Shown piece after piece: positions 5,337-6,060 of a DNA stretch of 6,060 nucleotides. The DNA is from a bacterium (lineage in GTDB: Bacteria; Dependentiae; Babeliae; Babeliales; RVW-14). Below the pieces are notes generated by a model. That model searched no databases and was not told the origin of the DNA. It was given only the letters and a program-made list of their open reading frames with translations. The stretch covers positions 1 to 6,060 of the forward strand of contig RGUK01000098.1 in assembly GCA_010027825.1 (NCBI GenBank), written 5' to 3'. The translations under genes and the position numbers were made by a program. Numbering within the stretch: position 1 is the stretch's first letter; each line of letters begins with the position of its first letter.

Positions 5337-6060
5337 TCAAGAAGTTGGCTCGTCCCAGCGAGCCTCCTCCAAGTAAGCACAGGTCTCAGGGCGCCAGCCA
5401 AAAAGTGTCTGCCGATCATGGATGATTACTTCGAACGGACAAATATTTTCTACGAACTCATCAAGTGGCTGGCCCGGCCCCCCCCCTAGATAGGTCTTTA
5501 CTTTAAATCGTCCAACATTCAACCGACAGCTAGGAATAATACACCGTAAAGTATTAATGCCTGCACGGCGCAGAGTTGGTTGATCTTGGTCGAATCGCCA
5601 TAAGTGCACCACTGGGCGATCCATCGAGTCTATGATTTGAAAAGAAAACGTGGTGCCGGTGCGTTGTACCGGCATATGTATATTAAACTCAAAAGTTAGT
5701 GGCGCTCCATGATGATGGACCGAACCCGGCTCGCTGGTCATAACTTTGGCGCAAGTAATCGTCGGTCGCCCGAAAACAGGTTCTGCTTCATAGGCAGGCT
5801 GTCTAGGCAGGCCGCTTTCGAGATAGTTGTGAATAACAGGCTGTGTAGAACCAATTGATTGAACCGCTCCGTGGGACAGTAGGATGCATTTCGAGGTTAA
5901 TGTAGCTACCGCATTCATGTTGTGGCTGACAAACAACACCGTCCGGCCGCCGGTGGCCACATCCTTCATTTTGCCCAGGCACTTTTTCTGGAACTCCGCA
6001 TCCCCCACCGCCAGCACCTCGTCCACCACCAGGATCTCCGGCTCCAGGTGCGCCGCCACC
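5337..6060 (-). CDS. wzt: Wzt-like polysaccharide ABC transporter ATP-binding protein (3' part, 5' end outside window)
   Basis: This is the nucleotide-binding subunit of an ABC exporter that moves lipid-linked O-antigen or capsule chains across the inner membrane. The reading frame is open to the right edge, so the Walker A and signature motifs lie outside. About 240 residues are visible. Counting from the first full codon, there is a Walker B stretch ILVVDE (9-14), the D-loop region LAVGD (16-20) and an H-loop histidine in VLFVSHN (H46). A sequence reading AEFQKKCLGKM follows Walker B, as is typical of Wzt/TagH/RfbE-type ATPases. From about residue 95 to 225 runs a non-ATPase, beta-rich-looking extension in the position of the Wzt C-terminal carbohydrate-binding domain, which in known systems reads the modified non-reducing end of the chain. 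A G9 run encodes three glycines at residues 192-194. The stop is TGA and the next gene starts 49 bases on. Its membrane partner (Wzm) is not in the window. The domain assignment is by motif and the substrate is unknown. Confidence 0.9.
   Translation of the reverse strand, partial: VAAHLEPEILVVDEVLAVGDAEFQKKCLGKMKDVATGGRTVLFVSHNMNAVATLTSKCILLSHGAVQSIGSTQPVIHNYLESGLPRQPAYEAEPVFGRPTITCAKVMTSEPGSVHHHGAPLTFEFNIHMPVQRTGTTFSFQIIDSMDRPVVHLWRFDQDQPTLRRAGINTLRCIIPSCRLNVGRFKVKTYLGGGPGQPLDEFVENICPFEVIIHDRQTLFGWRPETCAYLEEARWDEPTS
5478..5486 (-). repeat. G9 homopolymer inside the wzt-like coding region
   Basis: Nine consecutive C on the plus strand read as GGG GGG GGG in the coding frame (three glycines, residues 192-194 of the visible protein). 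I translated the slipped frames. Losing one G gives a stop (TAG) eleven codons after the tract begins. Gaining one G gives a stop (TGA) eight codons after it begins. Either slip removes roughly the last 40 residues of the C-terminal domain. Such tracts are classical slippage sites, but no variation can be seen in one sequence. Confidence 0.85.

Noticed and set aside
1..6060. CRISPR array, tRNA/rRNA genes, insertion-sequence ends or transposase
   Set aside because: No regularly spaced repeats, cloverleaf-like sequence or transposase motifs were seen in either strand.

Overview
The window is part of a surface-polysaccharide (O-antigen or capsule type) biosynthesis and export cluster from a bacterium. 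Every convincing gene is on the minus strand, so transcription runs from position 6060 towards 1. The Wzt-like exporter ATPase points to a Gram-negative-type envelope, in which finished glycans are moved across the inner membrane by an ABC transporter. I cannot name the taxon. No tRNA, rRNA, CRISPR array, transposase or integrase is visible.

In transcription order: (1) 6060-5337, the 3' part of a Wzt-like polysaccharide ABC-transporter ATPase with a C-terminal glycan-recognition-type domain; (2) 5287-4523, a TylF/MycF-family sugar O-methyltransferase; (3) 4408-3671, a class I SAM methyltransferase; (4) 3464-2307, a GT-A glycosyltransferase with a DxD motif, resembling GT8; (5) 2310-1432, a GT2 glycosyltransferase whose ATG overlaps the stop of gene 4; (6) 1424-702, a GT31/Fringe-like glycosyltransferase seven bases downstream. 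Below about position 700 the cluster decays. There is an open, GC-rich fragment in the same frame as gene 6 (701-537), then a frameshifted 3' remnant of a polysaccharide-pyruvyl-transferase-like gene (528-123), then the first 40 codons of a GT2 glycosyltransferase ending in TAA (126-4).

The genes fit one job. The glycosyltransferases build the repeat unit or chain, the methyltransferases decorate it or cap its end, and the exporter recognises and moves the product. The Wzt-type C-terminal domain beside a TylF-type O-methyltransferase suggests methyl-capped chain termination read by the transporter; this is an inference.

Base composition is patchy. Lines counted inside the GT31 gene are 33-37 % G+C (1141-1260), against about 62 % in the upstream GT-A gene (3241-3300) and 60-70 % in the remnant zone (541-660), which suggests modular assembly by horizontal exchange. 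Long homopolymers lie inside three genes (G9 in the ATPase, A8 in GT31, A8 in GT2). No wholly new system is apparent. The most interesting points are the remnant zone, the G9 tract at which either one-base slip meets an early stop, the bacterial GT31 enzyme, and a perfect inverted repeat directly before the start of the GT-A gene.
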